Source: JAYEJW01 sp034716535 (GTDB lineage Bacteria; Pseudomonadota; Gammaproteobacteria; Chromatiales; Chromatiaceae). From it: a stretch of DNA of 31,384 bases. Location: contig JAYEJW010000384.1 of the NCBI GenBank assembly GCA_034716535.1, positions 1 through 31,384 on the forward strand, read 5' to 3'. Positions 15,991-24,413 of the stretch are shown here, one piece after another. The translations under genes and the position numbers were made by a program. How positions within the stretch are numbered: the stretch's first letter is position 1; each line of letters opens with the position of its first letter. The notes below the pieces were generated by a model that did no database searches, was not told the DNA's origin, and worked only from the letters and a program-made list of their open reading frames with translations.

Positions 15991-17529
15991 CTAGGTTTCG
16001 GGCGTCTTGATCCGCCGCCACAGGCGTCGGTCATTCTTCAGCAGATCCCCCGCCGCCTTGGGGCCCCAGCTACCAGCCGCGTAGTTGGGAAAGTCCCGCG
16101 GCGGCAGGGCGGACCACACGTCCTGTACCGACTCGACGATCTCCCAGCCCTTCTCCACCGTATCGGCATGCTTGTAGAGGGTGGCATCTCCGTTCATGCA
16201 GTCGTAGATCAGGGTCTCGTAGCCGGTGGTGGGGGCGTTGCCGAAGTAGTCCGCATAGCAGAAGTCCATGTTGACGGTACCGACGCGCATGCTGGGTCCA
16301 GGAATCTTGGCGCCGAAGCTGAGCTGTATCCCTTCGTTGGGTTGGATGCGGATCACCATCGTGTCGTAGGACATCTTCTCGACGGGGGTGTCCTTGAACA
16401 TGATGAACGGGGCACGGCGGAACTGGACGGCGATCTCGGTGTACTGGACCGGCAGGCGTTTTCCCGTGCGCAGATAGAAAGGCACCCCCGCCCAGCGCCA
16501 GTTGTCCATGGTGAGCTTCAGGGCCGCGTAGGTCTCGGTCCCGGACTGCGGCTCCACCCCGGGGGAGGCGCGGTAGGGCGCCACCTCCTCGCCGTTAGGC
16601 AGCACCCCGGCGCCGTACTGGCCGCGCACCGCTCGGGTCAGCACCTCCTCCGGAACCATGGGCTGGATAGCCGCCAGGACCTTGTTCACCTCGTCGCGCA
16701 CCGCATGGGCCTCGAAGGAATTGGGCGGCTCCATGCCGATGAATCCGAGCAGAACGAGCAGGTGGTTGGGGATCATGTCGCGCAGGGCGCCCGCCTCCTC
16801 GTAGTAGCTGCCGCGGTGCTCTACGCCCACGGACTCCGCCACCGTGATCTGCACATGGTCGATGTATTGTCGGTTCCACATGGGCTCGATGAAGCCATTT
16901 GCGAAACGGTAGACCATGATGTTCTGCACCGTCTCCTTGCCCAGATAGTGGTCGATGCGATAGATCTGCCCCTCGCCGAGGGTTTCGTGCAGGGCACGGT
17001 TAAGGACCTTGGCGGACGCCAGATCGTTGCCGAATGGCTTTTCGATGATGACACGGCGCCAGGTGTCCACCGTCTCGCTGGTGAGCGCCGCGCTGCCGAG
17101 CCGGCCGGTGATCTCGCCAAAAAAACTGGGCGGCGTGGCGAGATAGAAGAGGTAGTTTTTAGCCGTTCTCCTCTCTTTGTCGATGGCCCCCAGCCGGTCG
17201 CGCAGGGCGCGATAGAGCCCGTCTTCCCTGAAGTTGCCGCTCTGATAGAAGATGCGCTGGCTCAGCCGGTCCCACGCCTCCTGCGAGAAGGCGGACCCCA
17301 CGTGGTCGCGGATGCTCTCTTCGAGGCGCTCGCGGAAGGCCTCGTCGCTGAGGTCGAGGCGATCGACTCCCACCACCGCAAATCCGTCCTGGAGGAGCTT
17401 GGAGTTACCCAGGTGGAACAAGGCAGGGATGAGCTTGCGCCGGGTCAGGTCGCCGCCGGCGCCGAAAATGATCATGACGCACGGCGGGGCCGGCGAGGCG
17501 GTTTCGTCTGCGGTATGTTTCAGGGACAC
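15991..17529 (-). CDS. zwf: Glucose-6-phosphate 1-dehydrogenase
   Basis: Zwf oxidises glucose-6-phosphate to 6-phosphogluconolactone and makes NADPH in the first step of the oxidative pentose phosphate pathway. The 512-aa protein has the N-terminal Rossmann motif IIFGAGGDLTRRKLIPALF (near residues 20-38). It also has the substrate and catalytic motif RIDHYLGKETVQN near residue 197, and a normal C-terminal domain with FYLRTGKRLP. The length is typical (about 490-515). The start is GTG at 17529, supported by ACGGAGAC about 8 nt upstream. It is the last gene of glgX-gnd-zwf, 82 nt after gnd. No 6-phosphogluconolactonase gene is in the window. Confidence 0.96.
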   Translation of the reverse strand: MSLKHTADETASPAPPCVMIIFGAGGDLTRRKLIPALFHLGNSKLLQDGFAVVGVDRLDLSDEAFRERLEESIRDHVGSAFSQEAWDRLSQRIFYQSGNFREDGLYRALRDRLGAIDKERRTAKNYLFYLATPPSFFGEITGRLGSAALTSETVDTWRRVIIEKPFGNDLASAKVLNRALHETLGEGQIYRIDHYLGKETVQNIMVYRFANGFIEPMWNRQYIDHVQITVAESVGVEHRGSYYEEAGALRDMIPNHLLVLLGFIGMEPPNSFEAHAVRDEVNKVLAAIQPMVPEEVLTRAVRGQYGAGVLPNGEEVAPYRASPGVEPQSGTETYAALKLTMDNWRWAGVPFYLRTGKRLPVQYTEIAVQFRRAPFIMFKDTPVEKMSYDTMVIRIQPNEGIQLSFGAKIPGPSMRVGTVNMDFCYADYFGNAPTTGYETLIYDCMNGDATLYKHADTVEKGWEIVESVQDVWSALPPRDFPNYAAGSWGPKAAGDLLKNDRRLWRRIKTPET

Positions 17530-17611
17530 TTCTTGTCTCCGTAAGTGTTTGTTCTCGCCTGCTCTATCGCAGGACTCCCCAGCCGATCTCTGCGGCGGCC
17601 GCGTCCGCCGA

Positions 17612-18625
17612 CTACTCGGATTTTTCGTGATGCCCCCCGAACTGAAAACGCATCGCCGACAGCAGGCGGTTGCCGAAGTCCGCCTCGCCGCGGGAGGTGA
17701 AGCGCTCGTATAACGCCGCCGTCAGGAGCGGCGCCGGCGTGCCGGTCTCGATGGCAGCCATGGCCGTCCAACGGCCCTCGCCGGAATCCGATACCCGCCC
17801 CCCGAAATCCACGAGCTGGGGACTGTCGTTCAAGGCATTGGCGGTGAGGTCGAGCAGCCAGGAGGCCACGACGCTGCCCCGGCGCCAGACCTCCGCCACC
17901 TGGGCCAGGTCGATCTCGTACTGATAGTACTCCGGGTTGGCGAGCGGCGCCGTTTCCGCGTCCCTGGCGTGGTCCCGGCGGCCGATACCGGCGTGCTTGA
18001 GGATGTTGAAGCCCTCCGCATAGGCAGCCATGAGGCCGTACTCGATGCCGTTGTGCACCATCTTGACGAAGTGTCCGGCGCCGCTGGGACCGCAGTGCAG
18101 GTAGCCCCGCTCCGCCGCAGAAAGCTCACCGCTGCGCCCGGCCGTGCGCGGGACGTCCCCCACTCCCGGGGCGAGGTCGGCGAAGATGGGGTCGAGGCGC
18201 CGCACCGCCTGCGCCTCACCGCCGATCATCAGGCAATAGCCCCTCTCCAAGCCGTGGACGCCGCCGCTCGTACCCACGTCGATGAAATGGATGCCCGAAG
18301 GGGCAAGGCGCTCGGCGTGGCGGATGTCGTCCTTGTAGTAGGAATTTCCGCCGTCGATGAGGGTATCGTCCGCCTCCAGGTGAGGCGCGAGGTCCTCGAC
18401 CACTGCGTCGACGACGGCGGCGGGGACCATGATCCAGACCGCCCGGGGCCTTTCGAGCCTGGCCGCAAAGTCCGCGACGCTGTCGCTGCCGACAGCCCCT
18501 TCCCGCACCGGGCCTTGCACGGCCTCGGTATTGCGGTCGTAGACGACGCAGTCGTGGCCGGCGCGCAGAAGCCGCAGCGCCATGTTGGCGCCCATGCGGC
18601 CGAGACCGATCATTCCAATCTGCAT
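17612..18625 (-). CDS. gnd: 6-phosphogluconate dehydrogenase, decarboxylating (short form)
   Basis: The enzyme converts 6-phosphogluconate to ribulose-5-phosphate and CO2. The 337-aa product starts with the nucleotide-binding motif MQIGMIGLGRMGANMALRLL, followed by LIDGGNSYYKDDIRHAERL. The catalytic-region signature is HCGPSGAGHFVKMVHNGIEY near residues 166-185. At about 337 aa it belongs to the short group (GndA/YqeC-like) rather than the 470-aa E. coli Gnd; the short group often prefers NAD, though I cannot settle cofactor use here. The ATG at 18625 has GAGAGGA about 9 nt upstream. It lies 29 nt after glgX and 82 nt before zwf, in operon arrangement. Confidence 0.94.
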   Translation of the reverse strand: MQIGMIGLGRMGANMALRLLRAGHDCVVYDRNTEAVQGPVREGAVGSDSVADFAARLERPRAVWIMVPAAVVDAVVEDLAPHLEADDTLIDGGNSYYKDDIRHAERLAPSGIHFIDVGTSGGVHGLERGYCLMIGGEAQAVRRLDPIFADLAPGVGDVPRTAGRSGELSAAERGYLHCGPSGAGHFVKMVHNGIEYGLMAAYAEGFNILKHAGIGRRDHARDAETAPLANPEYYQYEIDLAQVAEVWRRGSVVASWLLDLTANALNDSPQLVDFGGRVSDSGEGRWTAMAAIETGTPAPLLTAALYERFTSRGEADFGNRLLSAMRFQFGGHHEKSE

Positions 18626-18654
18626 GGCGGGAATCCTCTCATTACCTAACCTTT

Positions 18655-20733
18655 TCAGACCGGGCCGCTCTCCAGGACCACCACACTGCGGCCCTGCACC
18701 AGGCAATGCCCTTCAGGGACCCGAGGCTGATCCTCGGGGTCGAACACACCCGGTCGCCGGGCGGTGTCGACGGCCAGGCGCCAACAGCGGCCGGGAAGAT
18801 CCAGTGTGGCGGGCTCCAGGTCCTGCTCCCCCATGTTGAGCACGACATGCAGGGGCGGCTCCTGGGGCGTCAATCCCGCGAGGGTGAAGGCCAGCAACCT
18901 TGCGTCGGGATCGTCCCAACCCGGGTCGTCCAGGGCAAGCCCGTGCCAACTGATGTCGGGCAGGGACTGGCCTTCTTCGGGTTCGCCGGTGAGGAAACGC
19001 TCCCGACTGAGGGTGGGATGCCGGTGGCGGAACGCGATCATCGCTCGCGTAAACTCGAGCATCTCGCGATTGCGCTCCATGAGCTCCCAGTCGAGCCAGC
19101 ACAGCTCGTTGTTCTGGCAATAGCCGTTGTTGTTGCCGCGCTGGGTGCGCAGCACCTCGTCGCCGCAAAGCAGCATGGGCACCCCCTGGCTGAGCATGAG
19201 GATGGCGATGAAATTCTTCGCCTGGCGGTGGCGGAGCGCGAGGACGTCCGGGTCGTCCGTCTCGCCCTCGACTCCGCAGTTTGAGCTCAGGTTGTGGTTG
19301 TGGCCGTCGCGGTTGTCCTCGCCGTTCGCCTCGTTGTGCTTCTTCTCATAGCTGACGAGGTCGTTGAGGGTGAATCCGTCGTGACAGGTGACAAAGTTGA
19401 TGGAGTTGATGGGGAGCCGCCCGCGCGGGGCGTAGAGATCGCTGCTGCCGGCGATGCGGGTGGCCACCTCGCCGATGAGGCCCTTGTCGCCACGAACGAA
19501 ACCGCGCATCACGTCTCGGTAACGGCCGTTCCACTCGGCCCACCGGAACCCGGGGAAGTCGCCGACCTGATAGAGACCCGCGGCATCCCAGGCCTCGGCG
19601 ATGATGTGGGAGCGGCCGAGGACCGGAGAGAGCTCGGTACTCCAGAGGATCGGCGCGTGGTACTGGGGTTTGCCGTCCTCTCCGCGGGCGAGGGCGCTCG
19701 CCAGGTCGAAACGGAAGCCGTCCACGTGCATCTCCCGGACCCAGTACTGCAGGCAGTCGATGAGGAATCGGGTCACAAGCGGATGGTTGCAGTTCACCGT
19801 GTTGCCGCAGCCCGTGTAGTCCCTGTAGAGGCGCCTGTCGACGAAATCGAGGTGGTAGAAGATCTCGTTCCCCAGTCCCTTGAAGCAGATGGTTGGCCCG
19901 TCCTCCCCGCCCTCGGCCGTGTGGTTGAAGACCACGTCCAGGATCACGCCGATGCCTGCCTGATGAAAGGCCTTGACCATGTCCCTGAACTCGTCGCGGG
20001 CGCGGGAGGGCTCAACGCTGTAACCCGGGTGGGCAGCGAAGAAGCTGTGGGTACTGTAGCCCCAATAGTTCTCGAGCCCCAGGTTCGCGGTCTTCAACGG
20101 CACATCCTGGGGATCGAACGCCATGACCGGCAACAGCTCCACGTGGGTGATGCCGAGCTCCCGGATGTAGGGGATCTTTTCGATCACGGCATGGAAGGTG
20201 CCGGGGTTCCGGACTCCGGAGGATGGGTGCCGAGTGAACCCGCCGACGTGCATCTCATAGATCACGGCGTCGTGCAGAGGCACATGCTGAGGCTCGTCGC
20301 CTTCCCAGTCGTAGTCGTCGCACACGACCTGAGCGCGCATGGCGGCGCCGGTGTTCTCCCCCGGGTGCTTGGCGCGCTCGCGGTCCCAAAGGCGGTCGCT
20401 GACGGTCGTCGCCCAGGGATCGAGCAACGCCTTCTCAGGGTCGTAACGGCAGCCGCTGTGCTCGGTGTCGCCGGGACCATGGGCGCGCCAGCAGTAGTAG
20501 GCCCCGTCCGGCAGTCCTTCCACAAGCAGGTGCCAGAAGAAGAAGGTTCGGTTGACCTTTGGGTCCAGGGGGATGATCTGGAAGGGTGCCTCGCTGCCCT
20601 CATGCTCGAAGAGCAGGAGCTCTACCTGTTCCGCAAAGCGCGTGAAGACACAGAAGTTGACGCCTTCCGGCAAGCGGGCGGCGCCCCCTTGTTCCCAGTT
20701 TCCCGGCTGTACGCTGTAAGTGCGAGGGGACAT
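18655..20733 (-). CDS. glgX: Glycogen debranching enzyme GlgX (isoamylase type)
   Basis: GlgX cleaves alpha-1,6 branches of glycogen limit dextrins. The 692-aa protein has an N-terminal CBM48-type domain (about 10-120). The GH13 catalytic barrel follows, with the nucleophile in DGFRFDLA, the acid/base in IIAEAWDAAG and the third acid in NFVTCHDGFTLND. GlgX-specific phrases such as ENYWGYSTHSFFAAHPGYS and RGNNNGYCQNNELCWLDW are clear. The start at 20733 is preceded by a textbook GGAGGAGA site. It is the first gene of glgX-gnd-zwf. This couples glycogen breakdown to the oxidative pentose phosphate route, although no glycogen phosphorylase is in view. Confidence 0.96.
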   Translation of the reverse strand: MSPRTYSVQPGNWEQGGAARLPEGVNFCVFTRFAEQVELLLFEHEGSEAPFQIIPLDPKVNRTFFFWHLLVEGLPDGAYYCWRAHGPGDTEHSGCRYDPEKALLDPWATTVSDRLWDRERAKHPGENTGAAMRAQVVCDDYDWEGDEPQHVPLHDAVIYEMHVGGFTRHPSSGVRNPGTFHAVIEKIPYIRELGITHVELLPVMAFDPQDVPLKTANLGLENYWGYSTHSFFAAHPGYSVEPSRARDEFRDMVKAFHQAGIGVILDVVFNHTAEGGEDGPTICFKGLGNEIFYHLDFVDRRLYRDYTGCGNTVNCNHPLVTRFLIDCLQYWVREMHVDGFRFDLASALARGEDGKPQYHAPILWSTELSPVLGRSHIIAEAWDAAGLYQVGDFPGFRWAEWNGRYRDVMRGFVRGDKGLIGEVATRIAGSSDLYAPRGRLPINSINFVTCHDGFTLNDLVSYEKKHNEANGEDNRDGHNHNLSSNCGVEGETDDPDVLALRHRQAKNFIAILMLSQGVPMLLCGDEVLRTQRGNNNGYCQNNELCWLDWELMERNREMLEFTRAMIAFRHRHPTLSRERFLTGEPEEGQSLPDISWHGLALDDPGWDDPDARLLAFTLAGLTPQEPPLHVVLNMGEQDLEPATLDLPGRCWRLAVDTARRPGVFDPEDQPRVPEGHCLVQGRSVVVLESGPV

Positions 20734-20780
20734 CCGCTCTCCTCCGGCGCTGAAGTACAGATTGTTTCGCCGCGAGCTCG

Positions 20781-20806
20781 CGCCTGACCCGGGAATGAGT
20801 CAGGCG
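20781..20806. promoter_or_regulatory. Inverted repeat upstream of glgX
   Basis: CGCCTGAC (20781-20788) and GTCAGGCG (20799-20806) are perfect 8-bp arms around a 10-nt centre, 48 nt upstream of the glgX start. It may be an operator for the glgX operon or a 5' hairpin. It also overlaps the first codons of the decayed HTH reading frame on the other strand. Confidence 0.35.
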
Positions 20807-21052
20807 TCGGCCCGAAGGGCCAAGGCTACACGCACCACACGATTCGGCAAAGACGAAACGGCAAACCTGAGCACCGCGCTACAAGCCCGCGCGGGACGAA
20901 CGCTCCTGCCAAAGGTCAAAGGCATCCGTTTCGCCACGCTGGACGCTATCTGCCGGGTACTCGACTGCGAGCCGGGCAACATCCTCGAGTATCGCCAGAC
21001 GGACGGCGCGGAAGAGCCGGAGATCGCGAACCCTGTTCGCGCCTTTCGCTAG
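20795..21052 (+). pseudogene. Remnant of a small Cro/CI-type HTH regulator
   Basis: Only the C-terminal part of the frame resembles a known family. From 20921 it reads GIRFATLDAICRVLDCEPGN followed by ILEY, the ending typical of small HTH_26 (Cro/CI-like) regulators. These normally carry about 45 residues of helix-turn-helix before it. Here the upstream part (MSQASARRAKATRTTRFGKD and on) is arginine-rich low-complexity sequence without the first helices, so the DNA-binding half seems lost or frameshifted. It is divergent from glgX. It may be a decayed antitoxin or phage-type regulator. Confidence 0.6.
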
Positions 21053-21083
21053 TACAGGCGCTCATGAGACTCGGTGGCGAGAT

Positions 21084-21143
21084 AGAGAGGGTCTCACGCG
21101 AAGCCGCGAAGGGCGCGAAGAAAATCTAATGGCATGAGGACTG
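21084..21143 (+). repeat. Dispersed 60-bp repeat, copy B
   Basis: This segment (AGAGAGGGTCTCACGCGAAG, then CCGCGAAGGGCGCGAAG and an ATCTAATGGCATGAGGACT tail) matches copy A at 8193-8252. It lies directly before the truncated cytochrome P460 frame and just after the HTH remnant. Its position at the edge of two broken genes suggests a link with the rearrangement, though chance placement in a neutral spacer is possible. Confidence 0.7.
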
Positions 21144-21442
21144 TTGCGGAAACTCAAGCGCGGCTGCATTCGCGTCCGTTTCCCCATGGAGAGTTCCGGC
21201 GCGGCCAGCTTCGGCTAGAGTCCTTGACCAAGAACAATGCGTCCACGGAGGGCAATCGTGTATTAATCGGCGTCATGGTGAAAGACCGCGAGCGTTTTGC
21301 CGACACCGGCGGCTGGGGCTTCGAGGCCTGGGCGGGAGACAGCCGCGACGAGCGGCTCGTGAAGGACGGCGGGGCGAGCTGCTACGGCTGCCACACTGAG
21401 AAGCGGGAGCGGGATTTCGTCTTCACCGAATGGCGCGACTGA
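21134..21442 (+). pseudogene. Cytochrome P460 C-terminal remnant with intact c-type heme motif
   Basis: From about 21257 the frame reads RVLIGVMVKDRERFADTGGW, continues to GFEAWAGD, and then has DGGASCYGCHTEKRERDFVF. This is the C-terminal half of a cytochrome P460, including the CxxCH heme-attachment site (CYGCH). P460 cytochromes oxidise hydroxylamine and nitric oxide. The first roughly 40 codons from 21134 are unlike the family: there is no signal peptide, and the N-terminal region with the heme cross-linking lysine is missing. Without export the heme could not be attached, so the gene is most likely dead. A strong hairpin plus T-run follows the stop, and nnrS comes next. Confidence 0.78.
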
Positions 21443-21465
21443 CGTCCGCGAGCAAACCGCCCAGA

Positions 21466-21527
21466 CCCCGCGCGCCGGCTTGAGCCGACGCTTTGCCGGT
21501 GCGCGGGGCGTACACTCCGTTTTTTTT
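21466..21527 (+). terminator. Rho-independent-type terminator between the P460 remnant and nnrS
   Basis: CCCCGCGCGCCGGC (21466-21479) pairs with GCCGGTGCGCGGGG (21495-21508), 13 of 14 positions plus one G-U, across a 15-nt loop. A run of eight T follows at 21520-21527, 11 nt after the stem. The gap between stem and T-run is longer than in a textbook terminator. It would insulate nnrS from the decayed region. Confidence 0.65.
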
Positions 21528-21553
21528 GATAGACGAGAGCAACAGAACGCCCG

Positions 21554-22747
21554 ATGGCTGTCATCCAGATCGAAGCACCTTCCCGACAAAAGCGCTTCCC
21601 GCTGCTCCAGCTCGGCTTCCGTCCCTTCTTCCTCCTAGCCGCCCTGTGGAGCGCCTGCGGTTTGGCCCTTTGGATCACCGCCCTCAACCAGGGTTTTCCT
21701 TTTGCCGTCGACTATCCGCCCCTGACCTGGCACGCCCACGAGATGATCTTCGGATTCGCCACTGCAGTGGTCACCGGGTTTCTTTTGACCGCGGCGCGCA
21801 ACTGGACCGGTACCGACACCCTGAGCGGAGCGCCGCTCGGCGGCCTCAGTCTGCTCTGGTTGGCCGGGCGCCTGGCGCCCTTCTCCGGTATTCCGCCGTT
21901 CTGGGTCTCCTTGGTCGATCTCGCCTTTCTCCCCCTCGCCGCAACGGCAGTGGCGCTGCCGATCATCCGAGCCAGACAGCGGAACAACCTGGTGTTCGGC
22001 CCCCTGCTATTGGTGCTATTTCTGGCCAATCTCCTGGTCCATCTGGAACTGCTCGGGATGGCATCCGGAACCGCACAGATGGGGCTTGAGCTCGGGATCT
22101 GGCTTCTTGTGTTCCTCATGACCCTGATGGGCGGACGGGTCATTCCCTTCTTCATCGAGCGCGGCCTGGGACTGACCTCGCCCCTGCCCCGGCGCCCGCG
22201 GCTGGACGCGGCGAGTCTGATCGCGGTCGGCGTCGCCGCCGCTGCCGATCTTCTGCTCGGAGACAGCCTATTGTTGACCGTCCTCGCCATCGCGGCGGGG
22301 TCCTTGCTCGCGGTTCGGGTCGCCGGCTGGCACAGGCGTGAGATCTGGCGCAACCCGATGCTCTGGATCCTCTACCTGGGCTACGGGTGGCTAGCCGTCG
22401 GATTCCTCCTCACGGGGGCCGCGTCCTTCCAGCTGTTGCCGCCGAGCCTCGCCACCCATGCCTTCACAAGCGGGGCCCTGGGCCTGCTCACACTCGGCAT
22501 GATGGCGCGCGTGTCCCTGGGTCATACCGGCCGAAACATCACAGCCGGCAGGGCCCTGACGGCCGCGTTCGTCCTCGTCAGCGCTGCCTCGCTGGTCCGG
22601 GTCGCGGGTCCCCTGATAGTGCCGGCATCCGACTACCTCCTCGTCGTCAGCCTGGCCGGAGGTCTCTGGACCCTCGCCTTCGCCGTCTTGTTCATCGTCT
22701 TGCTGCCAATCCTGACCAGCCCTCGGCTGGACCGTCAGCCGGGATAA
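21554..22747 (+). CDS. nnrS: NnrS family membrane protein
   Basis: NnrS is a heme- and copper-containing inner-membrane protein linked to protection from nitric oxide and its iron complexes. The 397-aa protein has about twelve membrane segments and the family motif FRPFFLLAALWSACGLALW near residues 23-41. The conserved histidine motif TWHAHEMIFGFATAVVTGFL lies near residues 57-76, and later HTGRNITAGRAL. Length is typical. The ATG at 21554 lacks a close ribosome site. Next to a decayed cytochrome P460 it points to past or present handling of nitrogen oxides. No FNR/NnrR-type palindrome was found upstream. Confidence 0.93.
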   Translation: MAVIQIEAPSRQKRFPLLQLGFRPFFLLAALWSACGLALWITALNQGFPFAVDYPPLTWHAHEMIFGFATAVVTGFLLTAARNWTGTDTLSGAPLGGLSLLWLAGRLAPFSGIPPFWVSLVDLAFLPLAATAVALPIIRARQRNNLVFGPLLLVLFLANLLVHLELLGMASGTAQMGLELGIWLLVFLMTLMGGRVIPFFIERGLGLTSPLPRRPRLDAASLIAVGVAAAADLLLGDSLLLTVLAIAAGSLLAVRVAGWHRREIWRNPMLWILYLGYGWLAVGFLLTGAASFQLLPPSLATHAFTSGALGLLTLGMMARVSLGHTGRNITAGRALTAAFVLVSAASLVRVAGPLIVPASDYLLVVSLAGGLWTLAFAVLFIVLLPILTSPRLDRQPG

Positions 22748-22836
22748 CGGACGAAGCCGTTGAGCAGCCCTCGACGCCAGCAAAGACCCTGGCAGTGCAC
22801 CCCGCTCCCGCGCGTGGCGAGGACACCGTCCAGTCG

Positions 22837-22954
22837 GTAGGTCGGGTTAGCGCAGCGTAACCCGACGCGTGCCGCGGTAAGCGTCGGGTTAGGGCGCGCA
22901 TCGGCGTCAACGCAGCGGATCGGCGGTATCCCAGGCGCGCCAAACCCGACCTAC
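22837..22954. repeat. 118-bp palindromic dispersed repeat, copy 2
   Basis: Bounded by GTAGGTCGGGTTAG (22837-22850) and CAAACCCGACCTAC (22941-22954), 13 of 14 inverted-repeat positions. It has exactly the length of copy 1 (118 bp). The left 30 bp are nearly identical to copy 1, and an internal GTCGGGTTAGGGCGCGC matches a similar internal stretch there. It lies between nnrS and the converging unknown gene. The rest of the spacer 22748-23041 shows nothing else. Confidence 0.85.
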
Positions 22955-23041
22955 GCGGTTCCAGGCGAACTTGAATCAGGGCTGCACATTAAACCGCAGG
23001 ATCTATGCGGAAGTGCACCCTCAGCCGCCGACCCCTGTGCT

Positions 23042-24220
23042 TCAATCTCGGTGGGAGAGGAAAAGTCTCAGCAGGTCGGGATGGGTATCGGCCAGCTCAC
23101 GGCGCAGGGAGATGTCATCTTCCCCGCTGACAAGCCGGTGCAGCAGCCGGTAGCCGGCACCGCGCTCGTCCGCCGGCGCCGCATCGGGCGGGACAACGGC
23201 GGCCGCGCCCGAATCTTCGACCAGCAGCCATGCCGGAAAGTCCTCTGTCTCGAGCCCCAGCTCGGCGTCGCCGAAGCGGCTCCACAGGTCGGACAAGCGG
23301 CGATCCGGAAGCTCCCGGGAACCCAAGGCGTGCTCAGCCTCCAGCGGATCGTCCCAGCAAAGCCACATCCAGTCCCGGCGCGCCGCCGCCTGTTGCCGGG
23401 TGCGCCAGCAGGCCTCGGCATGGATCAGCAAGAGCACGGGCTGACGCTGCCAGTCGGGCTCCGCCTCCACCGCCTGGCATGCCGCCTCCCAGCGCCCGGC
23501 CCGGCCCCAGAGGAAGCTGGCATGAAGCCTGGGCGCGCCCGGGCTGAACGGTAAACCTGCAACTGATTCCGCCAGGTCCGCCCACAGGGGCGCCAGGTAA
23601 TCCCGGGCGCGGTACCCAAGGAGCTCCCGGGCCAGGGGCTCGACGGCCTCCAGCTCCCGCAGACGGGTCTTTGCGTTCAGGGAACCCGTCTCGTCGATGG
23701 CCTGAATCAGGCGTAGGAAACCCCGGAGTTGACGGTGCCGAGAATCATGCTTCATGAGCCGCGCCACCGTCTCCCGCGCGGCCTCGGTGTTCCGTTCCGC
23801 CAGAGACTGGCGGATCTCCTCCTCCAGCAGGAGGCCGGTGCTGTCGTGGAAAAGATCCAGCTGGTGCCTGTCAGCAGGCGGCGCAAAGGCCGTAGAGCAG
23901 CCGCGGATCAGACCCGCGTGGGCGCCGATACGCAGGGTTTGGTCCCGACCACCCCAGGCCCGGTGCTCCAGGGTCGTCGCGGCCAGCCCCTGGGCGCGGG
24001 CATAGACCGCGGCCCGCTCCAGCAGGTCAGCCGCCTCCTGCGGGGGAAGGTCCAGCAGACCCTGAAGGTCCGGCACCCGACCGAGACGCCAGGCCTCGTA
24101 GTTGTCGTAGGACAGAAGCTCTGCCGCCAGGAACAGCTCCAGGGGGTCGAGCCGCCCCTGCTCCAGCAACAGCCGATCGGCCAGGAAAGAGAGGTCTTTG
24201 TCGGACAATGGATCGTTCAT
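23042..24220 (-). CDS. Conserved-looking protein of unknown function next to an SNF2 helicase
   Basis: I do not recognise this 392-aa protein. It is rich in Leu, Ala, Arg, Glu and Trp, looks almost entirely alpha-helical, and has no signal peptide or membrane segment. Repeated helix pairs such as LERAAVYARAQGLAATTLEH, ARETVARLMKHDSRHRQLRG and GRAGRWEAACQAVEAEPDWQ suggest a TPR-like solenoid, usually a protein-interaction scaffold. There are no enzyme motifs. The ATG at 24220 lacks a good ribosome site. A TTG at 24247 has AGGAG only 3 nt away and would add nine residues, so the start is uncertain. It follows the SNF2 helicase on the same strand, with a MITE-like insertion in the 191-nt gap. 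This suggests an original two-gene operon. Confidence 0.7.
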   Translation of the reverse strand: MNDPLSDKDLSFLADRLLLEQGRLDPLELFLAAELLSYDNYEAWRLGRVPDLQGLLDLPPQEAADLLERAAVYARAQGLAATTLEHRAWGGRDQTLRIGAHAGLIRGCSTAFAPPADRHQLDLFHDSTGLLLEEEIRQSLAERNTEAARETVARLMKHDSRHRQLRGFLRLIQAIDETGSLNAKTRLRELEAVEPLARELLGYRARDYLAPLWADLAESVAGLPFSPGAPRLHASFLWGRAGRWEAACQAVEAEPDWQRQPVLLLIHAEACWRTRQQAAARRDWMWLCWDDPLEAEHALGSRELPDRRLSDLWSRFGDAELGLETEDFPAWLLVEDSGAAAVVPPDAAPADERGAGYRLLHRLVSGEDDISLRRELADTHPDLLRLFLSHRD

Positions 24221-24285
24221 TCCGGATTCGGTAATTCCCGTTCTCAAGGGCTCCTATTGGAGGACGCCCGAGGCTCGGCGTCGCC

Positions 24286-24413
24286 AGTACCTCGTTCCGT
24301 TCAAAGTTATAGTTTCTCGGTATCCCGTCATCCCGGCTGGGATGCCGGGATCCAGCGCCATGGATGGCTATGCGGCAATCCGCAGCATAGAAGGTTAGGT
24401 GAAACGAGGTACT
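24286..24413. mobile_element. MITE-like element of 128 bp
   Basis: Terminal inverted repeats AGTACCTCGTTCC (24286-24298) and GAAACGAGGTACT (24401-24413) match at 12 of 13 positions. Inside is an 8-bp perfect stem, ATCCCGGC-TGGGAT-GCCGGGAT (24330-24351), in a GTCATCCCGGC..GCCGGGATCCAG context known from many proteobacterial intergenic repeats. It encodes nothing. No clear target-site duplication is visible. The right terminal repeat overlaps the stop codon of the SNF2 gene. Confidence 0.7.

Noticed and set aside
19294..20787. A 497-aa plus-strand open frame opposite glgX, and similar long frames opposite zwf, glcF and the SNF2 gene
   Set aside because: They are antisense to genes with complete catalytic motifs, show no family resemblance, and arise from the high GC content.
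21509..21553. FNR/NnrR box upstream of nnrS
   Set aside because: TTTGAT is present after the T-run, but there is no matching ATCAA half-site at the required spacing.
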